Part shown: positions 16,401-25,031 of the stretch, piece after piece | Position numbering within the stretch: position 1 is the first letter of the stretch | How the letters are laid out: every line of letters starts with the position of its first letter | Assembly (NCBI GenBank): GCA_001275005.1 | Contig: JWZX01003292.1 | Coordinates: 1 to 31,604 of the forward strand | Direction of reading: 5' to 3' | Length of the DNA stretch: 31,604 nucleotides | DNA from: Chrysochromulina tobinii | Lineage: Eukaryota; Haptophyta; Prymnesiales; Chrysochromulinaceae | The notes under the pieces: model-generated | The model's database searches: none | Seen by the model: only the letters and a program-made list of their open reading frames with translations | What the model was told of the DNA's origin: nothing | Translations under genes and position numbers: made by a program

Positions 16401-19400
16401 TTGCCCGCACCGCATCAGACGGTCAGTGGCTCGGGCTCGGATCAAATCGGCAATTGGGAGCTGCACGCGGGCCGACGGTACACGCAGACGTCTCCTTCCC
16501 AGGTCGAGTGGCTAAAGACGTACACGTCCCTCAATGCCACCTTTGCGCAGGAGGCGGATGATGGCAGCGGCGAGCTCGTCCCGCCAGAGGTGTATTTCGA
16601 GGGCTGCATGGATGAACGATCCAATGTCATCTACGGCCAGTGGCACATGGCGTTTGCCATGCGCTCGACCTTTTACCGCGAGAAAGAGAATGTGGGCGAG
16701 CCGTACAGCGAAGAAGAGCTCGTGCTCGCAGGCGAGGCTGCGGTGCCTGCCGAGATCCAGTCGAGCGGCGCGATGCTCTCGGTGCGCCATCCCGAACTCT
16801 GGCAAGGCCGTTACGAGTTGATTGACGCAGTGACGCAGCGCAAACACGCCCGGCTACAAGACTCGATGGATGCGAGCGAGCGTGAGCAGGTGCTGAGCGA
16901 GTCCCTCACGGAGAAGGAATGGGTTGAGGTGCTCACCAACTTGGCTGACAAGGTGGATCCGTTGTGGCTCGATCAGCCTTCGGGCACGAACGAGCAGACG
17001 GCGCTTCGGCAGGCCATAAAGAAGGCAGAGCGCGTGCTGACTGAAGCACAATCAGCCGAGGCTCGGGTGAGCCTCAAGCCCGAGCAGCGAGACAAGCTCG
17101 ACGAGTGGGCGGTGGCGGAGGTGAAGCTACCGGCGGTACACGTGCAAGGTGGCTTCGTGCTCTGGCAAAAGGGGCGCCCTGCAAGTCTCATCTACCCGGC
17201 GATCGCAGCGTGCATGCCGAGCATTGCGATCGCCTCCATGCTTCAGCCAGGAATTGCGGCTCCGCTGCCTCCTACACACACGGAACGACAAACGATCCTT
17301 CTCGTCATCGAGGCCACTGGCCTTTACAATCTCAATTGCATGCACCAGCCGGCCAACCCATATCTCGTGGTCACCATTGGTGACCCAGCTACTGGCAACG
17401 CCCACCGGCTGATGACGCAGCCTGTCCTCGACGCGGCGAGCACCACCGTGCGTGGCCGCAACGAGGATGGCGTCGAGCGGTCCGAGCTCAAATTTGGCGC
17501 CAACGAGCGCTTCCTCGTCTTTCTCGACGGTGGTGCGGCAGAGCTCGTCTCTGCCGCCCAGCAGCCCCTTCATCTCAACGTGACCCTGATGCACAAGGAG
17601 TTATCGAGCGTGGGTGGCCCACCGCACGTCGCCTCGGAGCTTCGCGCTGAGCTTCAGGCACGAGTGGCGCTCGCTCTTGCCAATCAAGTGCAGGAGGACA
17701 AGACCGCCTGGGAGGGGGAGGAGGGTAGGGAGCGGCGCAAGTCGCAAACGGGCCTCGTGGGTGGCCTGATGAGCTTCGTGCGCCGGGGCATGGGAGAGGT
17801 GAAGGAGGCCATTGGGATGGTCCCTGTGGGGATGGTCCCTCACGACGAGCGCAAACCACCCACGCCTACCGATCCTGAAATAGGCTGCGGCACGCTTGAT
17901 GTCAGCATTGACCTCTTACCTTCCGCGAAGCCACGCAGCACGCGGGTTCCTCTGGAACAGCCCATCGGCTCAGCCCTCCAGTACTCAGGCCTCGCGCAGC
18001 ACGAGATTATCGAGATTATGCAGCTGCTTCCCGACGGCCTTCGACGCCTCAAGGTGCCGGTCGGCGAGGCTGTGCTCAAGATTGCTTCGGTACGCTGGTC
18101 GGCTGACAGTGCACTCGAGGGACGGCGGCCGCACGAGCTGGTGCCGTCCGAGGAAGATCGGATTGCGCTCGAGAAGAGAGGCGGCGCAGCTGTCGTCTCC
18201 GGCGCCAAGAAGGACGATGACGATGGCAATCGCTCACTTTCCGCAGAAAACCCGTACGCGCTCAAGCAGCCGGGCTCTTTCATGCGCTTCCGGTGGGAGG
18301 AGAGCGAGGCGCGTGAGGTCCTGCTCAAGGTCGATGGCTTGCACCCAGTGTACGAAAGGGAGAAGGCCGTTGGTGCAACCCTCAGGAAGCGAGCCGACAC
18401 CATCTCCGAGCGTCTCGAGGGGCGGCTATGCGAGCTAGAGCATGCGCAGCGGCGCGCGGGCGAGCTGTGCAGTCTCGATAGGCTCTCGGAAACCATCAAG
18501 GACACCTATGATGACCAGCTCTCCGCGCTACAACCGTCGCTCACGCCGGTCGATCGAGGAGAAGAGGCGCTCGCTACCGAGGTCGATAAGCTCGTCGCAC
18601 GGCTCCAGACGGCACACCAGGAGGCGTCGCCATCGCCTGAGGATCTGGCAGCCACTGACCAGCTTGAGCAGCTGCTCGAGTGGCAAGAGTACATGGTCCA
18701 GCTGTGGGACGACGGCTTCAAAACCGCGCTGCAGGCGGGTGACCTGTCGGCCAACCCCGACTACACGCACCTGCGCGATGAGCTGGATCGCATTCAGCCG
18801 TCGCTCGGACAGGGCACGCGTGCGCACTGGGACTACTATCGAAGCGGCCGCTGGAGGATGCGCGACATGGAGCTCAGCGCCTATCGCGAGATGGAGCGGC
18901 TGTACAATGCGATGCTACGTCGATATGCGAGCGTGCTCGCGGTGGTGCCCGCCTTCGATGCGGCTCTGAACGCGATGCTTCCGCTCGAGTACCGCATGTC
19001 GCGTGCCGTGAACAAAGTACGCATCGGCTTCTGGTTTCGGTGTTGGCGCCTCGTGCCACCTGACTGGCAGCATGGAGGTGGCAAGTACCTGCTTCTGCCC
19101 GCAGGTGGTGCGGGTGGGAAGGCACGGCTCACTATGCGCGCCGAGCCCCTTGTTCTCAGCGGGCTCTCGGCGAGGAAGATCGCGGAGTTCACGAGCCAGG
19201 CCGCCCGCAAGGGCCCGGCTACGCTGGCTGCCGGGCACGCGCTCGCCAACGATCTCAATGCTCAGGGGCGTCAGCTCATCTTCGCAGATCAGAGCTCAGG
19301 CGGCTGCCGCGAGATCGAGAAGTGCCTGCACCGGCTGCGCGAGCTGCGCGCAAAGATCCAGCGCGCCTTGGATGATGAGGAAGGCTTGCCACCGCCGATC

Positions 19401-22163
19401 GAACCCGTGTCCATCGTCGCCTACCACATACAAGTGCATTCAAAGACCTCCGCGCCCCAGGGTGTCTCGCAGGCAGGCATCGTGGCTCGCTTGCGATTCC
19501 GCTCGCCCGAGGCGCGCAGTGCGATGGCGGATCGGTTCGGCGCGCCGGTTGCGCACGATTCTGGCCGGTCGGGATACAGCCAGGAGCTGCCACTCGGCAG
19601 TCGCAACCACGTGCAGACCCTCACGGCGGATGAGCTGGCCTCCAAGAGCCATAAAAAGAAGGTCAGGAGCAAGGCCAAGAGTAAGAATGAGGGCGGGCTC
19701 TTTCGAGAGGGCTGCGTCGATATCTTCAGGGTGGAATTCGATCGCGACCTTGGTGAAATCTTCGGAGTTGAGCTGCAGACAGCGGGCCTGGCAAACGATC
19801 GGAGCAAGTGGTACGTGGACAAAGTGGTCGTCTCCAAGGTCGCGTCGGTGGCCAACATCTCGTGGGCGGGGGCTATGCTGGGGGCAGGGCGCATCGGTTC
19901 GGGTCAATCATGGCCTTTCATGCGCCATCTACCGGCAAGCGAGCGCGCGCTCGCCGTTAGCACGGGGTGGCAACAGTTCCCGCCCCAAGCCACGGTGCAT
20001 GTTGTGGCTCGGGTGTGCGATTCGGGATCGCTTGTCGAGTCGCAGGTTGGCGGCACGGCTGGGGCACTCGAGCTGTTTCTGACTCTGATCGGCGCTGCCG
20101 GAGTTAGGTCCGAGCCGATTGCACTCCACCGCCAGCAAGTCGTCGCTCCAGAGAAGGGCAGTCACGTCTGGCACTTCATCCTGCACGCCGATGGCGACGG
20201 CGACGGCGAAGGCCAGCCGTTGCTCGATGTTGTGAGCCCCGATGGGATTCACTCGGTCGAGGTTACGCATACAGGTAAGGGCAGCCCCATCTTTCTGGAC
20301 TCGCTCACGCTGTGGTGCCAGCACTCTGACGAGCTCTATCACTTTCCGTGCTACGAGTGGCTCGATGAGAACGAGGCGTGCAATTTCGTGTCTGCTGGCT
20401 CGCGGAGCACCAAAGTCCTCAACTCCGTGCCATTGCACCTGGGCCTGCCGCCGCCACCACCTCCTCCACCAACACTCGAGATTCGCGAGGACCCTACGGA
20501 TTCCTCACAGCAGCTGCTCGTGATCACGTGTAGCGCCGGTGGCGGTGGCGCTGCATCCATGGTAGGGCTCAGCTGGCGAGTGCAGTGCGTCGACGAGGCG
20601 AGCGAAGCGGATCCGCCCGCATTCCTGGACGTATTCGATGCACGCTCGCTCAGCTGGAGTGCTACCTCGTCCCTGGAGTGGCGTGGCGGCCTCGTGCTCT
20701 CCGAGCCCACTCTCGAGGTGCCGCTGCGGACGCACGTTCGCTTGGACGGGCGCACTGGATTGCGAGCGGGCAGTTACCTCGTGCGTGCTGCTGGCATTCA
20801 CCCGCTCTTTGGTGATGGTCCCTGGTCCACAGCAGCACGGTACCAGGTCTCGCTGGTTGCGGACGAGTCGTCCTCGCCCTCAGGCTTTCTGTGCGTGACC
20901 AAGGCGGGCGAAGTGGGTGGCTTGCAGATCAAACGACCCAAGGTGCCGCCGGTGAACACCGCCGCCACCGAGGTGATGCATGCGTTCCACTTCTCGCTGT
21001 CGGCGATGCCGCAGCCGAGTGTGCAAGCGGATAGGCCGAGCCTCGGTCGAAGGGGCTCTTCGGCGGAACTCCTTCTGCTGCTCCACGCGGCCGACGACCC
21101 GACGGCGGCGCTCCCCGCGGTCAGTTTCGAGGAGGCTGTGCAGCCACGTGGCGACCAGCTGCCGCAGGCTCTGGTGTGCACAGGCGAGGCGGAGGTCTGG
21201 CGGGGCACTCTTGAACTCACGCCGCCGCGCAAGGGTATCGGCATTGCCGGCGGAGCGTGGTTCCATCGGCCGCTTACCGTCGCGAACGGCTTCGAGACCG
21301 AGTTCACATTCCGCATCACAAAGCCACCAAATGCACAGCGTGGCTCCGACGGCTTTGCATTCGTGCTTCAAAGGGACGAGCGCAGCGTGGCTGCGCTCGG
21401 TACCTCCGGCATCCAGCTTGGTTTCGGCGGACTCACGCACTCCCTCGCCGTCCAATTCGCCACGCAGCCGTCTTGCGCCGAGCGGCGCAAGTCGCCGAAG
21501 GCTGAGGGCGAAGCAGAAGACGAAAGCGTGCTGTGCACGCTTCCCGAGCCGCACGACCACATCTTCCTCGTGCCGCATGCGCTAGCGGGCAAGGAATGCA
21601 TCTGCCCCTTCACCGGAGCCCACTTCATCGCGCCGGATTTCGACTCACTCCCTGCTGCGCCCACGCTCGAGTACGAGCCCGTTGACCTCTCACACCACAC
21701 CGACCGGCTCTCTGTGCAGTCTGCGGGAGCACACGCCAACTCATCGGGCCCTGAAGCATCACTCGCCAGTGCCACACTCCCGATGCTTGATGATGGCTGT
21801 CCACATCACGTGCGAATCGTCCTCGAACGTGATCGGCTGTATGACCCGCGTCTACCGCGTGTGGATGATGCCGCGGATGACGACGACGCGGCCGGCATAA
21901 CCAAGGGTAGCGGCTCGTCGTACCGGCTTCTCGTGTACGTCGACAACATGCACGCCGCGCTGATCAACATCGAGATTGAGCTCCGCGACCTCTTCGGCCA
22001 GGTCGAGGACTGGGATGGCACGATGATCGCCGGCTTCACGGCGGGCACTGGCAAGCGCGCGGCAGCGCACGCGATCACATCTTGGAGCTTTCACGAGGTC
22101 TCCGAAGGGAAGGCTGCGAAAGTGAAGAGCACCGGCTGGTTCTCAGGCATAATGGGCTTCTAA
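13404..22163 (+). CDS. Giant multidomain protein: GYF_2, C2, PLAT x2, FN3-like, L-type lectin-like
   Basis: 2,919 aa in one uninterrupted frame, TAA stop. The first ATG after the divergent start region is used; the frame stays open upstream to 13215 without another ATG. Regions: GYF_2 at 27-72 (Thr-Trp-Phe-Val-Ala-Asp, Pro-Asp-Trp-Val); Pro/Gly-rich 75-230 with 24-bp repeats; an unrecognised helical region about 390-780; C2 at 804-932; a beta-barrel-like segment about 965-1080 (Gly-Gly-Trp-Gln-Gly, later Gly-Ser-Gly-Ser-Asp-Gln-Ile-Gly, Tyr-Gly-Gln-Trp); a C2-like domain about 1292-1400; helical and coiled-coil 1656-1840; PLAT/LH2-like at 2006-2146 and 2196-2324 (the second with Phe-Leu-Asp-Ser and Phe-Pro-Cys-Tyr-Glu-Trp-Leu); FN3-like 2354-2486; and an L-type lectin fold 2600-2902 (Gly-Phe-Glu-Thr-Glu-Phe-Thr-Phe, Gly-Ser-Asp-Gly-Phe-Ala-Phe-Val, Phe-Thr-Ala-Gly-Thr-Gly, Ser-Trp-Ser-Phe). 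No signal peptide or membrane segment, so an intracellular membrane- or lipid-associated scaffold is inferred. Function unknown. Confidence 0.85.
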   Translation: MLVRALSFNRKKATAQAQPTATVAATWFVADAEQAEPVEISAETLQTLDPDTLVWTDGLPDWVAVHTVAKPMPRQPIVPMQPQILSSGMRPTSSGMRPLAPGPGPQRAYAPGMQPLPPGAPRAPPPGGPRAPPPGGPRAPPPGGPRAPPPGGPRAPPPGGPRAPPPGGPRAPPPGLRAPNGASPPPGGRPLHMGPPMAPGMGPPPTRNLPRADGGDAPRAGPPPGRVLGKPTPSFAAAAQQLQGLGTKRPDPAGIVAALTGAGANRGGGGGTGAQLWRRLKAKTQITQALRRVKRRGKAMGDELLGRPELPRDFLQRATVWSDRFVKTALIPGYSVQEPNALRTGCTLLSMQKETPISARAGLAAAKLAGDTSDRGSARQRQARSSSFDPDAATADELLEHVREHEPQHYIPLAFNDGDNRGLYVTLENVKEMALHAEFGFEAAGKRGDAMKIVKTFVLDYWRETNRINSMEAIILLSDMFYLSASLGPSAVTQLMNLWREMVHTSREHGIKVFLEPARLTLLPFHHVFIASDALQLALCHYVRSPPDASPADGSATTRGGISRETVEGLMEMTLVAEPELRERFVKQVDEMAALCRREAPTHSLVVSMSQMDVHALAAIYATFLGAWKGDATLVQKGDATLVPRFAEQPQAAESAENAVERLEKLSIVRQTVQRQVNLLLSLYSNVQGEPVPDPWEGTILSSAEHERLELFSIHMLQQLLPMKSIQEQKMLLLPRGLVRCPSLEELYLQLNAIKTRLLGPACELLVSPVTAVRQAPKVSAPNAPAHHGKKSAAKDGGAEDLVWQLSVTLLSARGLKQGPHALYARIKCNAYTYKSQPVWRVAESRGSSATASFAEDVMYTFHHVEERSTLEVRVLEDHPLGALLDPLVGKAVVDLAQLKGNKTRHSKWFELSKGSKVTGEICLELQMELIGATQQTSHAPARGRRGSTPGLGEVEQQSKLDFLTLSGGWQGFCWHSAATASTTFQMMEMDMIFSSGGDLPAPHQTVSGSGSDQIGNWELHAGRRYTQTSPSQVEWLKTYTSLNATFAQEADDGSGELVPPEVYFEGCMDERSNVIYGQWHMAFAMRSTFYREKENVGEPYSEEELVLAGEAAVPAEIQSSGAMLSVRHPELWQGRYELIDAVTQRKHARLQDSMDASEREQVLSESLTEKEWVEVLTNLADKVDPLWLDQPSGTNEQTALRQAIKKAERVLTEAQSAEARVSLKPEQRDKLDEWAVAEVKLPAVHVQGGFVLWQKGRPASLIYPAIAACMPSIAIASMLQPGIAAPLPPTHTERQTILLVIEATGLYNLNCMHQPANPYLVVTIGDPATGNAHRLMTQPVLDAASTTVRGRNEDGVERSELKFGANERFLVFLDGGAAELVSAAQQPLHLNVTLMHKELSSVGGPPHVASELRAELQARVALALANQVQEDKTAWEGEEGRERRKSQTGLVGGLMSFVRRGMGEVKEAIGMVPVGMVPHDERKPPTPTDPEIGCGTLDVSIDLLPSAKPRSTRVPLEQPIGSALQYSGLAQHEIIEIMQLLPDGLRRLKVPVGEAVLKIASVRWSADSALEGRRPHELVPSEEDRIALEKRGGAAVVSGAKKDDDDGNRSLSAENPYALKQPGSFMRFRWEESEAREVLLKVDGLHPVYEREKAVGATLRKRADTISERLEGRLCELEHAQRRAGELCSLDRLSETIKDTYDDQLSALQPSLTPVDRGEEALATEVDKLVARLQTAHQEASPSPEDLAATDQLEQLLEWQEYMVQLWDDGFKTALQAGDLSANPDYTHLRDELDRIQPSLGQGTRAHWDYYRSGRWRMRDMELSAYREMERLYNAMLRRYASVLAVVPAFDAALNAMLPLEYRMSRAVNKVRIGFWFRCWRLVPPDWQHGGGKYLLLPAGGAGGKARLTMRAEPLVLSGLSARKIAEFTSQAARKGPATLAAGHALANDLNAQGRQLIFADQSSGGCREIEKCLHRLRELRAKIQRALDDEEGLPPPIEPVSIVAYHIQVHSKTSAPQGVSQAGIVARLRFRSPEARSAMADRFGAPVAHDSGRSGYSQELPLGSRNHVQTLTADELASKSHKKKVRSKAKSKNEGGLFREGCVDIFRVEFDRDLGEIFGVELQTAGLANDRSKWYVDKVVVSKVASVANISWAGAMLGAGRIGSGQSWPFMRHLPASERALAVSTGWQQFPPQATVHVVARVCDSGSLVESQVGGTAGALELFLTLIGAAGVRSEPIALHRQQVVAPEKGSHVWHFILHADGDGDGEGQPLLDVVSPDGIHSVEVTHTGKGSPIFLDSLTLWCQHSDELYHFPCYEWLDENEACNFVSAGSRSTKVLNSVPLHLGLPPPPPPPPTLEIREDPTDSSQQLLVITCSAGGGGAASMVGLSWRVQCVDEASEADPPAFLDVFDARSLSWSATSSLEWRGGLVLSEPTLEVPLRTHVRLDGRTGLRAGSYLVRAAGIHPLFGDGPWSTAARYQVSLVADESSSPSGFLCVTKAGEVGGLQIKRPKVPPVNTAATEVMHAFHFSLSAMPQPSVQADRPSLGRRGSSAELLLLLHAADDPTAALPAVSFEEAVQPRGDQLPQALVCTGEAEVWRGTLELTPPRKGIGIAGGAWFHRPLTVANGFETEFTFRITKPPNAQRGSDGFAFVLQRDERSVAALGTSGIQLGFGGLTHSLAVQFATQPSCAERRKSPKAEGEAEDESVLCTLPEPHDHIFLVPHALAGKECICPFTGAHFIAPDFDSLPAAPTLEYEPVDLSHHTDRLSVQSAGAHANSSGPEASLASATLPMLDDGCPHHVRIVLERDRLYDPRLPRVDDAADDDDAAGITKGSGSSYRLLVYVDNMHAALINIEIELRDLFGQVEDWDGTMIAGFTAGTGKRAAAHAITSWSFHEVSEGKAAKVKSTGWFSGIMGF
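13755..13922 (+). repeat. 24-bp proline-rich coding repeat, seven units
   Basis: Seven tandem 24-bp units, the first slightly diverged, encode Pro-Gly-Gly-Pro-Arg-Ala-Pro-Pro-type octapeptides in the linker after the GYF_2 domain. They could be ligands for SH3, WW or GYF-type domains; that is inference from composition. Confidence 0.9.
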
Positions 22164-22934
22164 ACGTCGAGCTGCGCAGCATACCATGGTACCGGCTTGT
22201 CATTTTTACTCCGTACGACGTAGCTACTACGCCGCGTCCTTGACGACGCCTGGGTCCGCCAGACCCACTTCCCAGCAGAAACGGTGGGAGAGAGCCACAG
22301 ACGCGACTCACGAGAAAGAGGTTGTAGAACCTAACAAGCACAATAAATGGCTCACAATACCGATATTACGTCGCATCGAGGCGAGAGGGGGGCCGTTAAA
22401 CCTCGGGTTAACCCGGGTACAATTTAAGAATTTCTCACGTCGGCGGCACCGAAAGGGTCTACAAACCGCCAGTGAGCAGTGTTCCCGGCTCACGCATCTT
22501 TCATAACTTGAAATCAACGCCTCATGCGCAGCGGGAACCTCGCTCTTATCTAGACGCGGTAGGCCGTTGAGCGGTGTTCGACATGTGTGCCACAGTCGAG
22601 GTGGCTCGTAACATGATAATGCGATCGTCTGGCCGTGTGGGGCGATCCCCACACAGCGCCGCATGCCTCCTCCCAGGAGCCCAAAGCCACGGCGGCGTGC
22701 ATGCCACACGCGACACCAACTACTCAATAACGTCGACTCGTGGCCGAACAGCCTCAGCGACCTCGCATCTGGTGCACAGCACAACGAGCACAGAAACCAC
22801 ACCGACATGATCATCAATGCCCATGTGCCCCGCCCCTTGCCTCCCTCGCCCTTCGCTTCCCATGCGACCCGATACTCGAGTGTGCCTCGCCGTTCATTCA
22901 TTCGAAAGCCAACTTGCGCGAGGAACGCTTGGGC
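22164..22934. other. Convergent intergenic region, no gene recognised
   Basis: It lies between the stops of the giant plus-strand gene and the minus-strand purine gene. An aataaa occurs at 22342-22347, about 180 bases past the giant gene's stop, and may or may not act in polyadenylation. A gggttaaccc palindrome lies at 22405-22414. The longest frame (minus, 22308-22901) starts with ATG but is Cys/Arg/Trp-rich with no recognisable motif and begins 34 bases past the purine gene's stop; it is not accepted as a gene. Confidence 0.5.
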
Positions 22935-25028
22935 TCACTGCCCCGTCTGCTCGCAGAAAAGCCTTGCGTTCTGGAAGAGCTTGAGCCAGGGCCCTGAGCG
23001 CAGCCCAGCCCATTCCTCGGGCATCCATGGCCATTGCCACGTCTGGAAGCATCGCTCCGGGTGGGGCATCATCGCGAGGTGGCGGCCGTCTGCCGAGCAG
23101 AGCGCGGCGATGCCCTGCGTGGAGCCGTTCGGGTTGAATGGATATGCTTCGGTCGGCTGGTTGTCGTCGTTGACGTAGCGCAAGGGCGCGAGACCGTCGG
23201 CGATCGCGCTGTCAAGGACGGACGCATGTGGGAAGTGCGCTTGGCCCTCGCCGTGCGCTACCCACACGCCGAGGCTTGAGCCCTCCATTCCCTTGAGCAG
23301 CACCGATGGCGATGGCAGAACGGTCACCGAAGAGAAGCGCGACTCGAAGCGGCCCGACTGGTTGTGCACGAAGCGTGGCTGCTCGAGGGCAGGCAAAACA
23401 GCGCCGTCGGCGGCCCGAGGCACCCAGCCGAGCAAGGCCATCAACTGGCAACCATTGCAGACGCCGAGTGAGAAGGTGTCGGGGCGTGCGCCGAAGGTCT
23501 CGAGCTGCGCCCACGTGCTTGGGTGGAACTTGAGCACGCCTGCCCATCCCTTGGCCGAGCCGAGCACGTCGGCGTACGAGAAGCCGCCAACGAAGACGAT
23601 GCCGCGGAAGCGCTCGAGCGACACGGCGCCGCACACGAGGTCGGCCATTGCCACGTCCCAGGGCTCGAGGCCACCGGCGTGCAGGGCGGCAGCCATCTCG
23701 CGATCACCGTTGGAGCCCTCCTGCCGCACAACTGCGACCTTGGGCGCAGCGCCACCAGCGGGCCCAAGCGGGCGCGCGGGTTCTGGCGTGAAGCTGAGAG
23801 TCCATGCGGGGGCATGCCGGCTGGCAAGCCCCACCTGCTCCTGCGCGACACAAGACGGGTTGCATTGCAGCTTCTCGAGCTCGAAGGAGGTGGCCTCCCA
23901 CACGTCGCGTAGGGCCGTCATCGGAGCATCGACGACAGCTCCCAGCCCGCTCATGTGCACCGTCACATGTTTTCGGGCTTGGCTAGTCCCGAGGAGTATG
24001 CACGGCACCTCGGCCGCTTTCATCTGCGCCTCCAGCGCCTCTGAGTTGGCGAGGCTCACTTCGACTACGAGGCCCACCTCCTCGGCAAAGGCGGCCCGGA
24101 AAGCTTCCTTGCAGCCCTCTTCTGCGTACTGCGGCATCGGCAGCGTAACGTCGAAACCCCGATCGCCCGCAAACGCCATCTCGAGCAGCGTGATGAGAAG
24201 GCCGCCGTCCGAGACGTCGTGGCCCGAGAGGATGAGGCCCTTGTGTACCAGGGCCTGCGTCGCCACGAAACCGCGCTCGAGCAGAGCCGCGTCGGCGTCG
24301 GGCGGCGTGTCGCCCAACTGCCCGTACACGTGGGCAAGGGCTGTGCCGCCCAGGCGCTTGTGTCCATTCGCCAGGTCGATGAGGTAGAGCTTACTGCCGT
24401 CCGACTTGAGATCGGGCGTGATGACCTTGGTGATGTCGGGGCACACCGCGTACGCCGTGATGACGAGGGCACCAGGCGCTTTGACAGTCTCATCACCCAC
24501 CTTGGCCGCCATCGAGAGCGAGTCCTTGCCACCGTCGACGGCGACGCCGAGCTCGCCCATGAAGTTGCACATGGCCTCGCACGCATCCCACATGGCCGCG
24601 CCCTCGCCTGCAAGCTTGGCTGCCCACATCCAGTTGGCGGACACCTTGACGTCGCCGAGGGCGGTGATCGGCGCCCACACCAGATTAGTGAGAGCCTCGG
24701 CGACAGAGAGCCGTGCCATCGCCGCCGGGCAGAGGAGGCCCTTGATCGGCTGCTCGCCGACCGCTGTGGCGGCTCCGACCGTGTCGGCATGCGACAGAGC
24801 GATGACGCCGCAGTTGGCGAGCGGTATGTGCAACGGCCCCACGCACTGCTGCTGCGCGATCAGGCCGGTCACCGAGCGGTCGACCTTGTTGGTCAGGAAG
24901 CGCTTCGAGCCGACCGAGGGAAGGCGAAGCACGCGATCAAGTGCGCCTCGCACTTCGGTGCCTTCGGGGAGCTCGAGCGACTTGGCTACGAAGGGCTCCC
25001 GGCGCGAGCGGAATGTCTTTTGCGGCAT
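22935..25028 (-). CDS. FGAM synthase, C-terminal half (second AIRS half + glutaminase)
   Basis: 697 aa from an ATG directly after the TAG at 25031-25029, in the same frame as the upstream half. It is colinear with the second half of eukaryotic phosphoribosylformylglycinamidine synthase, which converts FGAR, glutamine and ATP to FGAM in the fourth step of purine synthesis in the cytosol. Seen in order: Leu-Thr-Asn-Lys-Val-Asp-Arg-Ser-Val, Leu-Gly-Glu-Gln-Pro-type and Ala-Asn-Trp-Met-Trp-Ala-Ala-Lys motifs, Val-Asp-Gly-Gly-Lys-Asp-Ser-Leu-Ser-Met, Ser-Gly-His-Asp-Val-Ser-Asp-Gly-Gly, then a class I glutamine amidotransferase domain from about residue 435 with Gly-Val-Cys524-Asn-Gly-Cys-Gln and Pro-His656-Pro-Glu658. 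The catalytic triad is present and no frameshift was seen. If translation stops at the TAG, this half would need reinitiation or its own transcript. Confidence 0.9.
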   Translation of the reverse strand: MPQKTFRSRREPFVAKSLELPEGTEVRGALDRVLRLPSVGSKRFLTNKVDRSVTGLIAQQQCVGPLHIPLANCGVIALSHADTVGAATAVGEQPIKGLLCPAAMARLSVAEALTNLVWAPITALGDVKVSANWMWAAKLAGEGAAMWDACEAMCNFMGELGVAVDGGKDSLSMAAKVGDETVKAPGALVITAYAVCPDITKVITPDLKSDGSKLYLIDLANGHKRLGGTALAHVYGQLGDTPPDADAALLERGFVATQALVHKGLILSGHDVSDGGLLITLLEMAFAGDRGFDVTLPMPQYAEEGCKEAFRAAFAEEVGLVVEVSLANSEALEAQMKAAEVPCILLGTSQARKHVTVHMSGLGAVVDAPMTALRDVWEATSFELEKLQCNPSCVAQEQVGLASRHAPAWTLSFTPEPARPLGPAGGAAPKVAVVRQEGSNGDREMAAALHAGGLEPWDVAMADLVCGAVSLERFRGIVFVGGFSYADVLGSAKGWAGVLKFHPSTWAQLETFGARPDTFSLGVCNGCQLMALLGWVPRAADGAVLPALEQPRFVHNQSGRFESRFSSVTVLPSPSVLLKGMEGSSLGVWVAHGEGQAHFPHASVLDSAIADGLAPLRYVNDDNQPTEAYPFNPNGSTQGIAALCSADGRHLAMMPHPERCFQTWQWPWMPEEWAGLRSGPWLKLFQNARLFCEQTGQ

Positions 25029-25031
25029 CTA
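25029..25031 (-). other. In-frame TAG interrupting the FGAM synthase gene
   Basis: The minus-strand reading is Leu-Val-Leu-Ala, TAG, Met-Pro-Gln-Lys. Family members have a Lys at this position followed by Met-Pro, so a single change AAG to TAG explains it. The flanking frame is the same on both sides. The codon lies at the junction between the two pseudo-symmetrical AIRS halves of the synthase. Confidence 0.85.

Noticed and set aside
22308-22901. 197-codon minus-strand open frame starting with ATG
   Set aside because: Cys/Arg/Trp-rich composition, no recognisable domain, and a position directly in the 3' flank of the FGAM synthase gene suggest a chance frame.
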